Source of the DNA: Massilia sp. WG5
GTDB lineage: Bacteria; Pseudomonadota; Gammaproteobacteria; Burkholderiales; Burkholderiaceae_D
Length of the DNA stretch: 64,000 nucleotides
Direction: 5' to 3'
NCBI RefSeq assembly: GCF_001412595.2
Contig: NZ_CP012640.2
Span: 1,364,001 to 1,428,000, forward strand
This document shows positions 34,032-41,995 of the stretch, one piece after another. The notes beneath the pieces were generated by a model. The model was given only the letters and a program-made list of their open reading frames with translations, had not been told where the DNA came from and searched no databases. The position numbers and the translations under genes are program-made. The stretch's first letter is position 1, and every line of letters begins with the position of its first letter.

Positions 34032-35225
34032 TCAACGCGCGGCCGTTTCGCGCCCGCTGTCATTGCCCAATACCCGCGCAACGACGGCCTCCGCCCCCGC
34101 ATCCTCGCGCTCGAATACCCGGGTGTCGTATTGCTGACGGTGGTTGCCGCCCTGCATCAGGCCCGGGCCGCTGCGCGTGCTGGTGTCGATCTCGGCGCGC
34201 ATCGACAGGCCGAGGCGCAGTGGATGGCGCGCCACCTCGGCGGGGTCGAGCGCGATGCGGACCGGCACCCGCTGGACCACCTTGATCCAGTTCCCGGTCG
34301 CGTTCTGGGCCGGTGCGGCCGCGAAGGCGCTGCCGGTGCCCGCCTCCTGCCCCACCACCCGGCCATGGAACACCACGCGATCGCCGTAGACATCCGTGGT
34401 CATCGCCACCGGCTGCCCCAGCCGCACATCCTTCAACTGGTTTTCCTTGAGGTTGGCGGTCACCCACAACTGGTTGAGCGGTACGATCGCCATCAGGGGC
34501 GCTCCTTGCGCGACACGTTGGCCGATCTGCACGTTACGCCGCGCGACGATGCCGCCGACCGGCGCCGCCAGCGAGGTGCGCGACAGGGCGACGGTGGCAT
34601 CGCGTACCTGCGCAATCGCGGCCAGGACGTCCGGATGATTGTTCACCGACGTGCCTTCCACCAGCGACTGCGCCGCGCTGACCTGCTCCCGGGCGGCGGA
34701 CAGCGCCGCGCGCGCCGCGGCCGCGGCGTCCTCGGCGTGGCGCAGGTCTTCTCCGGATACCGCCCCGCTCTCGACCAGGCCACGCCGGCGTGCCAGGTCG
34801 GATTCGGCCCTGGTCAGATCCGCCTGGCGCAGCACGACGTTGGCGCGCAGCTGGGCGACATTGGCGAACTGGGCGCGCACCTGGCGCGCCGCTTTCGACA
34901 GCGATGCCTCGGCACGGTCCAGCGCGAGCTGGGCGTCGAGGCGGTCGAGCTGCACCAGGGTTTCGCCGGCGGTGACGACGTCGGTGTTATCCGCCGCGAT
35001 ACGCGTCACGGTGCCGGAGGTCTGCGGGGTCACCTGGACCAGATTGCCTTCGACAAAAGCGTCTTCGGTGGCCTGGCCGTTCGCCTGGTAGTGCAGCAGG
35101 CCCGGCGCGGAGACGGCAATGCCGACCACGATGAGGGGAATCGCGGCCTTCAAGCCCAGCTGCAGGACAAGACGGGTGCGGGTGGCGGGCTGGACTTTCG
35201 TATCGGATGTAGGCTGGGTGCTCAT
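34032..35225 (-). CDS. HlyD/EmrA-family membrane fusion protein (second system)
   Basis: This 397-residue adaptor has a membrane anchor at about residues 20-42, the lipoyl half-motif EDAFVEGNLVQVTPQTSG, an alpha hairpin (about 95-200), the second half APVGGIVARRNVQIGQRV, and ATGNWIKVVQRVPVRI near the end. The ATG complementary to 35223-35225 is chosen because GGAG lies at proper distance; another ATG 12 bases earlier has none. It is similar along its whole length to the adaptor at 1573-2775. Confidence 0.92.
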   Translation of the reverse strand: MSTQPTSDTKVQPATRTRLVLQLGLKAAIPLIVVGIAVSAPGLLHYQANGQATEDAFVEGNLVQVTPQTSGTVTRIAADNTDVVTAGETLVQLDRLDAQLALDRAEASLSKAARQVRAQFANVAQLRANVVLRQADLTRAESDLARRRGLVESGAVSGEDLRHAEDAAAAARAALSAAREQVSAAQSLVEGTSVNNHPDVLAAIAQVRDATVALSRTSLAAPVGGIVARRNVQIGQRVAQGAPLMAIVPLNQLWVTANLKENQLKDVRLGQPVAMTTDVYGDRVVFHGRVVGQEAGTGSAFAAAPAQNATGNWIKVVQRVPVRIALDPAEVARHPLRLGLSMRAEIDTSTRSGPGLMQGGNHRQQYDTRVFEREDAGAEAVVARVLGNDSGRETAAR

Positions 35226-35240
35226 GAGCTGCTCCATGGA

Positions 35241-36713
35241 TCAGTGGGCTGAGGATTCGGATGCCGGCGGCGGGGCGTAGCCGCCGCCCAGCGCCCGGAC
35301 CAGGTTCAGGTCGAGTTCATTGGCCCGGGCGTCCACCTCGGCACGGCTGCGCCGCTGCGCGATGACCTGGGTATCGGCGATGAGCACTTGCAGGAAGTTG
35401 CCCAGGCCCGAGCGGTAGCGCAGTTCGGCCAAGTGGTAAGCCTGTTCCGCGGCGTCGAGTGCGGCATCCTGCTCACGTCGCTGCTCGTCCAGCCAGTGCA
35501 GGGACGTCAACTGGGCGACAACATCGCGCATGGCCTCGATCACGGCCGCGTTGTATTGCGCAACCGCGACGTCGAAATCCGCGTGGCGCAGCGCCAGGTT
35601 GCTGCGCAGGCGGCCGCCGTCGAGCAGGGGTAGCGTGACCAGGGGCCCTGCCGCCATGGTCCGGCTGCTGCCCTCCAGCAGGTGGCTGAAACCCAGGCTT
35701 TGCAAGCCGATCAGTGCAGTCAGATTGATCGTCGGGTAGAACTGCGCCTTGGCGACGTCGATGTCGCCGCTCGCCGCTTCCACGCGCCAGCGCAGCGCCA
35801 CCAGTTCCGGACGCCGGCCCAACAGCGCGGACGACAAATCGGCCGGCACGCCGGGCGCCCGTTGCAGGGACAGGCGCGGGCGGGCAATCGCGGCGCCCGC
35901 ATCCGGGCCTGCGCCTTCGAGCGCGGCGAGTTGCCCACGGGTCAGCGCGATCGCCTCCTCCAGCGATGCGAGCTGTGCACGCGCCAGCGGGACGGCGATT
36001 TCGACCTGCTTGAGGTCGGCGTTCGAATCGATGCGCGCCGCGACCCGCCGCGCCACCAGGTCGCGCAGCTGCTCGCGCTGGTGCAGCGCCTGCCCGGCCA
36101 GGTCGCGCTGTACGAACAGCTGGTCGAGCTTCAGGTAAGCCTGTACGACGGCAACCGACAGGGCGAGCGTTGCCGCCTGCTCTTCCGCCAGCTGCGCATT
36201 CACCCTGCCCGCAGCCGCGCGCACCGCGGCGCCGTTCTTGTCCCAGAAGTCGACTTCGTAACTCAAGCCGACGCTGGCGTCGTTGAACCAGGCCCAGTTG
36301 CCGGCCAGCGGCTTCGGCACGTTGCTGTTGGCGCTGAAATGCTGGCGCGTGCTGCGCACCCCGAGGTTGGCCTGCGGAGCAAGCGCTGCCTCGGCCAAGC
36401 CTTCCAGGGCGGCGGCCTGGCGTACTCTTGCCTGCGCCAGCGCGACGGTCGGGCTGCCGGCGCGCGCACGCTCGACCAGGGTCGTCAGCTGCGCATCGCC
36501 ATACGCCTTCCACCAGTCCTGCCGAGGCCAGGCGGCCTGTCGGACGGCCAGCGCGGCCAGCGTGTCCTGGGCGGGCAGCGCTGCGCCATCGATGACATGC
36601 GCCGGCGCCCGTTGCTGGCCCATGCTGGCGCAGCCGGCCAGCAGCAGCGCGGCTGCCAGCGCCGACAGCCTGGCCATGGCAACACGCGGCGGGCGGGAAT
36701 CTGACTTATACAT
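35241..36713 (-). CDS. Outer-membrane efflux lipoprotein, NodT/OprM type
   Basis: This 490-residue outer-membrane channel subunit completes the tripartite pump. It has a lipoprotein signal peptide with lipobox LLLAGC (Cys28, or Cys16 if the Met at residue 13 is the true start). Two repeated OEP segments of coiled-coil helices and strands follow (RARAGSPTVALAQARVRQAA; LRYRSGLGNFLQVLIADTQV). It leads the operon and is divergent from the SDR gene at 36950, across a 236-base region holding a perfect 7-base-arm palindrome that may be the repressor site. Confidence 0.93.
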   Translation of the reverse strand: MYKSDSRPPRVAMARLSALAAALLLAGCASMGQQRAPAHVIDGAALPAQDTLAALAVRQAAWPRQDWWKAYGDAQLTTLVERARAGSPTVALAQARVRQAAALEGLAEAALAPQANLGVRSTRQHFSANSNVPKPLAGNWAWFNDASVGLSYEVDFWDKNGAAVRAAAGRVNAQLAEEQAATLALSVAVVQAYLKLDQLFVQRDLAGQALHQREQLRDLVARRVAARIDSNADLKQVEIAVPLARAQLASLEEAIALTRGQLAALEGAGPDAGAAIARPRLSLQRAPGVPADLSSALLGRRPELVALRWRVEAASGDIDVAKAQFYPTINLTALIGLQSLGFSHLLEGSSRTMAAGPLVTLPLLDGGRLRSNLALRHADFDVAVAQYNAAVIEAMRDVVAQLTSLHWLDEQRREQDAALDAAEQAYHLAELRYRSGLGNFLQVLIADTQVIAQRRSRAEVDARANELDLNLVRALGGGYAPPPASESSAH

Positions 36714-36794
36714 TGTCTGCCTCGAACAGGTAATGGATTGAGCGCAAGCTTAGGATTCCGTGACGCAGCTGGCGATGACGGGGCAGACATATGC

Positions 36795-36820
36795 CTCATT
36801 CGGAATCTGCATGTCCGAAT
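36795..36820. promoter_or_regulatory. Candidate TetR operator 1 (between efflux and SDR genes)
   Basis: ATTCGGA-N9-TCCGAAT is a perfect dyad at 36798-36820. The 22 bases from 36795 recur with two changes at 37713-37734, just before the tetR gene. The location, between divergent pump and SDR genes, suits control of both. Confidence 0.55.
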
Positions 36821-36949
36821 AAGGGAGCGATTTCCTACCGCCGGTTGAAAGACTTGATGCGAATTGCCGGCTAGTACGGGGGTCTGCGGCGGCACATACT
36901 GGCTTCGTCGCAATCACCACTTCACCCATCCTCATCAAGGAGAAACATC

Positions 36950-37693
36950 ATGAGCAAGGCACTCAACGGCAAGATCGCATTCATCAACGGCGGCTCGCGT
37001 GGCATTGGCGCGGCCACTGCCCGGCGCCTGGCAAGCGAAGGCGCCACCGTCGCCATCGGTTACCAAAGCTCGGCCGCGGCAGCCAGCGCGCTGGTCGACG
37101 AGATCCGCGCCGCCGGCGGCAGTGCGATCGCGGTGCCGGCGGACGCGACCGATTCGGCCGCGCTCAAGCTGGCGATCGACGGCGTCGCCGAACGCTTCGG
37201 CCGCATCGATATCCTGGTCAACAGCGCGGGCGTGCTGCTCATGGGTCCGATCGACCAGTTCTCGCTCGCCGACTTCGACAAGACGGTGGCGGTCAACGTG
37301 CGCTCGGTGTTCGTCGCGACCAAGGCAGCCGTGGCACACATGGGACAGGGCGGCCGCATCATCAACATCGGCAGCACCAACGCCGGCCGCATGCCCTTCG
37401 CCGGCGGCGCCGCCTACGCGATGAGCAAGTCCGCCCTGGTCGGCCTGGTCAAGGGCCTGGCGCGCGACCTGGGCCCGAAAGGCATCACCGTCAACAACGT
37501 GAGCCCGGGCCCGGTCGACACCGACATGAATCCGGAAACCGGCGACTTCGCAGCCGCCCTGCACGGCCTGATGGCACTGCAGCGCCACGCACGTCCGGAA
37601 GAAATCGCCGGCATGGTCGCCTACCTGGCGGGGCCCGAGGCCGGCTTCGTGACCGGCGCCGACCTGCTGATCGACGGCGGCTTTGCAGCCTGA
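36950..37693 (+). CDS. Short-chain dehydrogenase/reductase (SDR copy 1)
   Basis: This 247-residue classical SDR has the NAD(P) motif GGSRGIG at residues 14-20, the catalytic Ser in NIGSTNAG near 138 and Tyr-x3-Lys in YAMSKSA near 152-156, plus NSAG. Of characterised enzymes it is closest in pattern to 3-oxoacyl-ACP reductase-like SDRs; the substrate is unknown. From residue 78 to the end it is almost identical to the SDR at 40328-41071, even at silent sites, whereas the first 77 residues differ at about one in four positions. Ribosome site AAGGAGAAA. It lies between the efflux operon and tetR and may be induced with them. Confidence 0.92.
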   Translation: MSKALNGKIAFINGGSRGIGAATARRLASEGATVAIGYQSSAAAASALVDEIRAAGGSAIAVPADATDSAALKLAIDGVAERFGRIDILVNSAGVLLMGPIDQFSLADFDKTVAVNVRSVFVATKAAVAHMGQGGRIINIGSTNAGRMPFAGGAAYAMSKSALVGLVKGLARDLGPKGITVNNVSPGPVDTDMNPETGDFAAALHGLMALQRHARPEEIAGMVAYLAGPEAGFVTGADLLIDGGFAA

Positions 37694-37712
37694 TGACGGT
37701 GCCGACATGGTC

Positions 37713-37734
37713 CTCATTCGGATTCCGCATGTCC
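37713..37734. promoter_or_regulatory. Candidate TetR operator 2 (before tetR)
   Basis: CTCATTCGGATTCCGCATGTCC matches operator 1 at 20 of 22 positions, although the right arm of the palindrome is not complete here. It lies 91 bases before the tetR ATG and would allow autoregulation. Confidence 0.5.
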
Positions 37735-37824
37735 TTCACGACACGGTAATGATCTAATAGACCCCGGAGGCTGGCCCTCGTCGATCACAACCGATTCATT
37801 CAGGCGCTTCGCCTATTGCGCACC

Positions 37825-38484
37825 ATGGCCCCACTTGACGGCAACCTGACACTTGCAACGGCCGAGACCCGGCATGGACCCGGCCGGCCGCGTATCGATT
37901 CGCTCGGCGGGCGGAGAAAGCGCCTGCTCGACACCGCGCGCCGGCTGTTGATCGAACGCGGCCTCGGCGGCGTAGCCATGGCGGAGATCGCCAGAACCGC
38001 CGGCGTGGCGCTGCGCACGATCTACCTGCAATACGAAAGCAAGGAAGGGCTGCTTCGTGCATTGATCGACGACGAGAAGGAACGCCATGAGGCCGAACTG
38101 GCGGCCCTGCAACTGGACGAAATACCCTGGCGCGAGCAACTTGCCCGTCTTGCCTCGCATGTGGCCCGTCGTACCGCCCGGCCGGACTTGATGAGGCTGT
38201 GCGACATCGTCATGGCGTCCGGAGAGGCGGCAATGGTCAGGGCGCTCAAGGATGCGGGGCCGGGCAAGGCCAGGGAAGCACTCAAGCGCGCGCTGGCCGG
38301 CGTGGTGGGCCCAGAACCGCTGCACGGGCTGCACTTGAGCGAGGACGTATGCGAACACTTCATGGCGTGTATCGCGGGAGGGCGGTTCGGAACGGGCACG
38401 CACCCGGCCGAACCCGACGAACGCGCCCGTCGCGGACTCGACCTTTTCCTGCGCCTGCTGCAGGCCCGCGCTGAGAGCCCCTAA
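37825..38484 (+). CDS. TetR-family repressor
   Basis: This 219-residue regulator has an N-terminal HTH (about residues 40-75, VAMAEIARTAGVALRTIYLQYESKE region) preceded by a basic AT-hook-like stretch HGPGRPRI. A helical ligand domain follows. The ATG at 37825 is used; a TTG nine bases earlier in frame is possible and neither has a strong ribosome site. It probably represses the NodT-HlyD-MFS pump and SDR copy 1 through the repeated motif at 36795 and 37713. Its last codons (Glu-Ser-Pro, stop) are supplied by the inverted-repeat element that begins at 38473. Confidence 0.9.
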   Translation: MAPLDGNLTLATAETRHGPGRPRIDSLGGRRKRLLDTARRLLIERGLGGVAMAEIARTAGVALRTIYLQYESKEGLLRALIDDEKERHEAELAALQLDEIPWREQLARLASHVARRTARPDLMRLCDIVMASGEAAMVRALKDAGPGKAREALKRALAGVVGPEPLHGLHLSEDVCEHFMACIAGGRFGTGTHPAEPDERARRGLDLFLRLLQARAESP

Positions 38485-38577
38485 CAAAACGTTCAGAGCA
38501 AGGCGCGGCGCTGAAGACAGTACGAACGTACGGCGAGGCGCTGCAACGCAGCTATGGACGTTTTGTTAGGGGCTCTT
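38473..38577. repeat. Interspersed inverted-repeat element, copy 2 (long form)
   Basis: The terminal arms AGAGCCCCTAACAAAACGT and their exact complement enclose about 65 bases, which include a small dyad GTACGAACGTAC and the core GCGAGGCGCTGCAACGCAGC. The core is the reverse complement of that in copy 1 (4915-4982), so the element is present in both orientations. It lies between convergent tetR and lysR genes, and each arm provides the Ser-Pro-stop ending of one gene (stops at 38482-38484 and 38566-38568). Confidence 0.8.
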
Positions 38578-39504
38578 GGCGCCCGAGAAGCGTTGGGCGT
38601 TGCCGCTGCTTCGAAACGCCTCGACGATGTAATCGACGAAAACCCGGGTCTTTGCCGGCAGCAGCTTGCGGCTCGAATAATAGACCGACAGCGGTCGCGT
38701 TTCCGCATACCAGTCCGGCAGGACGCGAACCAGCTCGCCGCTATCGAGCATTGGCGCCGCGTGCGGCAGCGGCAGCATCGCGATGCCGATGTTGCAGGCC
38801 GCCGCGCGCGCGATCGCTTCCGGATCATCGAATACGGCCACCGGGCGGATCTCCGCCACCATCTCCTTGCCGGTTTCGTCCCTGAGTGTCCAGGCCACCA
38901 GGCGGCCCGAACCGAGGGAGCGCCGAAGCAATCCGCGGTGGCGCGAAAGTTCATGGGGCGATTGCGGCGACCCATGCCGCGCCAGGTAATCAGGTGATGC
39001 GGCAAGGACGATGCGCACGCGCGCCAGTTCGCGCGCGACGAGGCCTTCGGACAGATCCAGGCCGCCGCCGATGGCGACGTCGTAGCCCTCGGCGATCAGG
39101 TCGACCTGCCGGTTCTCGAAGTACAGGTCGGGCACGATGTCGGGATACCGGCGCAGGAATTCATCGAGCAAGGGCACGAAATAATTACGCCCGACCGCCA
39201 GCGCCATCGATATCTTGAGCGTGCCGGCGGGCTTGCCTGCTCCCTGGCGGATGCCGACCAGCGCTTCATTGATCTCGTTCCACGGGTGCCGGATCTGCTT
39301 GTAAAGAAGCTCGCCGTCCTCCGTCAGGCTCAGGCTGCGTGTACTGCGCTGGAACAGCCGCACACCGAGCCCGGACTCGAGACGCGCCACGCTCTTGCTG
39401 ACCGCAGCCGGTGTCAGGCCGAGTTTGCGGGCAGCCGCCGAGAAGCTGGCTTCCTCGGCAGAAATCACGAAGGCGTCGATGTGGATGCGCAATTCGGCCT
39501 GCAT
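38566..39504 (-). CDS. LysR-family regulator (CrgA-like)
   Basis: This 312-residue protein has its HTH at about residues 8-65 (SFSAAARKLGLTPAAVSKSV). The effector domain contains the subgroup marks RLFQRSTRSLSLTEDGE and FENRQVDLIAEGYDVAI, typical of CrgA/YafC-type LysR proteins, many of which control neighbouring oxidoreductases. It is 47 bases downstream of the MarR gene on the same strand. Its C-terminal Ser-Pro-stop is formed by the repeat element. Confidence 0.92.
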   Translation of the reverse strand: MQAELRIHIDAFVISAEEASFSAAARKLGLTPAAVSKSVARLESGLGVRLFQRSTRSLSLTEDGELLYKQIRHPWNEINEALVGIRQGAGKPAGTLKISMALAVGRNYFVPLLDEFLRRYPDIVPDLYFENRQVDLIAEGYDVAIGGGLDLSEGLVARELARVRIVLAASPDYLARHGSPQSPHELSRHRGLLRRSLGSGRLVAWTLRDETGKEMVAEIRPVAVFDDPEAIARAAACNIGIAMLPLPHAAPMLDSGELVRVLPDWYAETRPLSVYYSSRKLLPAKTRVFVDYIVEAFRSSGNAQRFSGAKSP

Positions 39505-39550
39505 ACGTATTCCCGGAATACTGCCTCGAAGATCGGACCTTCATTCTATC

Positions 39551-40045
39551 TCAGCCCTTGCCGCCTGCCGGCATGTCGGCGTCCGCTTCCGTCACAAGCG
39601 TCGCGGCGCGGATGACATCGCCCAGGAAGCGCATGAAGCGCGCCACGTTCTCCGCCTCGCCCTGCTGCACCAGACGATCGTGCACACGTCCCACGCTGGC
39701 CTGCAGCGCCGGAACAAGTTCCTGGGCCCGCTCGGTGAGCAGGACGCGCACCGAGCGCCTGTCCTTCTCGTCGGGACTACGCACCAGCAGGCCTTTTTCC
39801 GCCAGCCGGTCCAGGAGCCTCGTCATGGCCCCGCTGTCGACGCCGGAAAAGCGCGACAGGGCGCCTGCGGTATTCCGGCTGCCGCCATGCAATCGCAGGA
39901 TGATCATGCATTGGACGGTCGATACGCCAAGCGACGCCAGTTCCGCCTCCAGCATCCGCAACACGGCATGCCGTGCCCGTGCAATCAGCAGCGGCAGGCT
40001 TTCTTCGGTGCTTGTCGGGTTTCCCGCTTCCTTCGATGGATACAT
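39551..40045 (-). CDS. MarR-family regulator
   Basis: This 164-residue dimeric winged-HTH protein has the DNA-recognition helix RFSGVDSGAMTRLLDRLAEK near residues 63-82 and the wing LLVRSPDEKDRRSVRVLLT with the conserved DxRS/R pattern. It is divergent from SDR copy 2 (282 bases between), which is the most likely target. MarR proteins commonly respond to phenolic compounds or oxidants, but the ligand here is unknown. Confidence 0.93.
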   Translation of the reverse strand: MYPSKEAGNPTSTEESLPLLIARARHAVLRMLEAELASLGVSTVQCMIILRLHGGSRNTAGALSRFSGVDSGAMTRLLDRLAEKGLLVRSPDEKDRRSVRVLLTERAQELVPALQASVGRVHDRLVQQGEAENVARFMRFLGDVIRAATLVTEADADMPAGGKG

Positions 40046-40327
40046 GGCTGCCTCGGCAGAATTTGATCGATACAGGGGAGATTAGCCATCGGCGATACGT
40101 CCAGCCATGTCGGCGTTGCCATGTGCTCCATGCAGAAACCGAATGGCGCGCGGCCCCGCAGCTTGCAGGCCGGGCCTGAGTCCGACTTTCGATGGGAACG
40201 GGACCTTGCCGCCGGATCTGATCGCGGCGGTTGAAACTCTCGATGCCGGCGACTGGCTACCGGATCGCGGTGCGCGATTCCATACTGCTTCCGTTGCCTC
40301 ACCAACCCACTTACGAAAGGACACATC

Positions 40328-41071
40328 ATGAGCAAGCAACTGAACGGAAAAGTCGCATTCATCAACGGTGGCTCGCGCGGCATCGGCGCCGCCACCGCAC
40401 GGCGCCTGGCAAGCGAAGGCGCGGTCGTCGCGATCGGCTACCAATCGTCCGCGATCGCGGCGGAGGCCCTGGTCGCCGCGATCGAAGCGTCCGGCGGCAA
40501 GGCGCTTGCGATCCATGCCGACGCGACCGATGCCGGCGCGTTAAAGCGCGCCATCGACCATGTCGCCGAACGCTTCGGCCGCATCGATATCCTGGTCAAC
40601 AGCGCGGGCGTGCTGCTCATGGGTCCGATCGACCAGTTCTCGCTCGCCGACTTCGACAAGACGGTGGCGGTCAACGTGCGCTCGGTGTTCGTCGCGGCCA
40701 AGGCGGCCGTGGCGCACATGGGACAGGGCGGCCGCATCATCAACATCGGCAGCACCAACGCCGGCCGCATGCCCTTCGCCGGCGGCGCCGCCTACGCGAT
40801 GAGCAAGTCCGCCCTGGTCGGCCTGGTCAAGGGCCTGGCGCGCGACCTGGGCCCGAAAGGCATCACCGTCAACAACGTGAGCCCGGGCCCGGTCGACACC
40901 GACATGAATCCGGAAACCGGCGATTTCGCAGCCGCCCTGCACGGCCTGATGGCACTGCAGCGCCACGCACGTCCGGAAGAAATCGCCGGCATGGTCGCCT
41001 ACCTGGCGGGGCCCGAGGCCGGCTTCGTGACCGGCGCCGACCTGCTGATCGATGGCGGCTTCGCTGCCTGA
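40328..41071 (+). CDS. Short-chain dehydrogenase/reductase (SDR copy 2)
   Basis: This 247-residue SDR is paralogous to copy 1 with no length difference. Nucleotides 40562-41071 match 37184-37693 at all but about seven positions, while the first 234 bases are clearly diverged. That sharp change points to gene conversion or to recombination within a duplicated pair. Catalytic motifs GGSRGIG, Ser, YAMSK are the same. The upstream leader is also faintly similar to that of copy 1 (GCGGTTGAAA...GATGCCGGC), so the duplication included promoter sequence. It is divergent from marR. Confidence 0.92.
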   Translation: MSKQLNGKVAFINGGSRGIGAATARRLASEGAVVAIGYQSSAIAAEALVAAIEASGGKALAIHADATDAGALKRAIDHVAERFGRIDILVNSAGVLLMGPIDQFSLADFDKTVAVNVRSVFVAAKAAVAHMGQGGRIINIGSTNAGRMPFAGGAAYAMSKSALVGLVKGLARDLGPKGITVNNVSPGPVDTDMNPETGDFAAALHGLMALQRHARPEEIAGMVAYLAGPEAGFVTGADLLIDGGFAA

Positions 41072-41183
41072 CCCCGGGAAGAGTCGTGCTCGCCGGTCAT
41101 CCGTGAGCCTGAGCTGGTCTCCGGTTGTCCGATGCGACAGCCCCAGCCCCTCCCACCATTTCATCATACATAGGAAGACACTC

Positions 41184-41906
41184 ATGAAACAACGTACCTA
41201 CCTGATTACGGGCGCGACCAAAGGAATCGGGCGCGCACTCTCCGAGAATCTTGCCGCTCAGGGTCATCTGGTCATCGGCCTGGCGCGCAACATTGACGAT
41301 ACGGATTTTCCGGGAATCCTTGTAAGCGCCGACCTCGGCGACGAGCGCGCAACGGAGAGCGTTCTCGAGAGACTATGCCGCGATTACACCATCGACGGCG
41401 TGGTCAATAACGTCGGCTTCGTTCGTCTTGCGAAGCTCGGCGACATCGATCTCGACGACCTGGACGAGAGTTTCAGGCTCAACCTGCGTCCGACCGTCCA
41501 GATCGTGCAAGCTGTGCTCCCCGGCATGCGTGAACGCGGCTGGGGCCGTATCCTCAACATGTCCAGCCTGGTCGTCCTGGGGATGAGCGACCGCACGGCC
41601 TACGCGGGGTCAAAAAGCGCCATCATCAGCTTTACACGTACATGGGCGCTCGAACTCGCGCGGACTGGCATCACCGTGAACGGCGTGGCCCCAGGGCCAA
41701 CTGAAACCGAACTGTTCCGCAAGAACACGATCCCCGGCAGCGAAGCCGAACAGCGCTTCCTTTCCGTCGTTCCGATGGGACGCTTTGGCAAACCGGAGGA
41801 AATCGCTGCGGCAGCTGCCTTTCTGTTGTCGGAAGATGCGGGTTTCATCACCGGCCAGACCCTGTTTGCCGATGGCGGCGCGTCCGTTGGCAGAATGCCG
41901 GCTTGA
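41184..41906 (+). CDS. Short-chain dehydrogenase/reductase (SDR 3)
   Basis: This 240-residue SDR has the cofactor motif TGATKGIG (about 8-15), NNVG, the catalytic Ser in NMSSLV and Tyr-x3-Lys in YAGSKSA, and the C-terminal GQTLFADGGAS. It is a different lineage from the two copies upstream. The start follows TAGGAAGACACTC. It lies 112 bases after SDR copy 2 and may be in the same transcript. Substrate unknown. Confidence 0.92.
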   Translation: MKQRTYLITGATKGIGRALSENLAAQGHLVIGLARNIDDTDFPGILVSADLGDERATESVLERLCRDYTIDGVVNNVGFVRLAKLGDIDLDDLDESFRLNLRPTVQIVQAVLPGMRERGWGRILNMSSLVVLGMSDRTAYAGSKSAIISFTRTWALELARTGITVNGVAPGPTETELFRKNTIPGSEAEQRFLSVVPMGRFGKPEEIAAAAAFLLSEDAGFITGQTLFADGGASVGRMPA

Positions 41907-41995
41907 TCGAAGGCCCCTCCCCACCCGATGAACCGCTCAAACCCGGGGCATGCCCGGCAAGGCCGGGTGTGATCGAACAACAAAAGCGATTGCCT

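Noticed and set aside
36950..41071. Composite transposon or IS flanks to explain the duplicated SDR genes
   Set aside because: No transposase or terminal repeats flank the copies. Homology begins inside the genes, which fits duplication and conversion rather than transposition.
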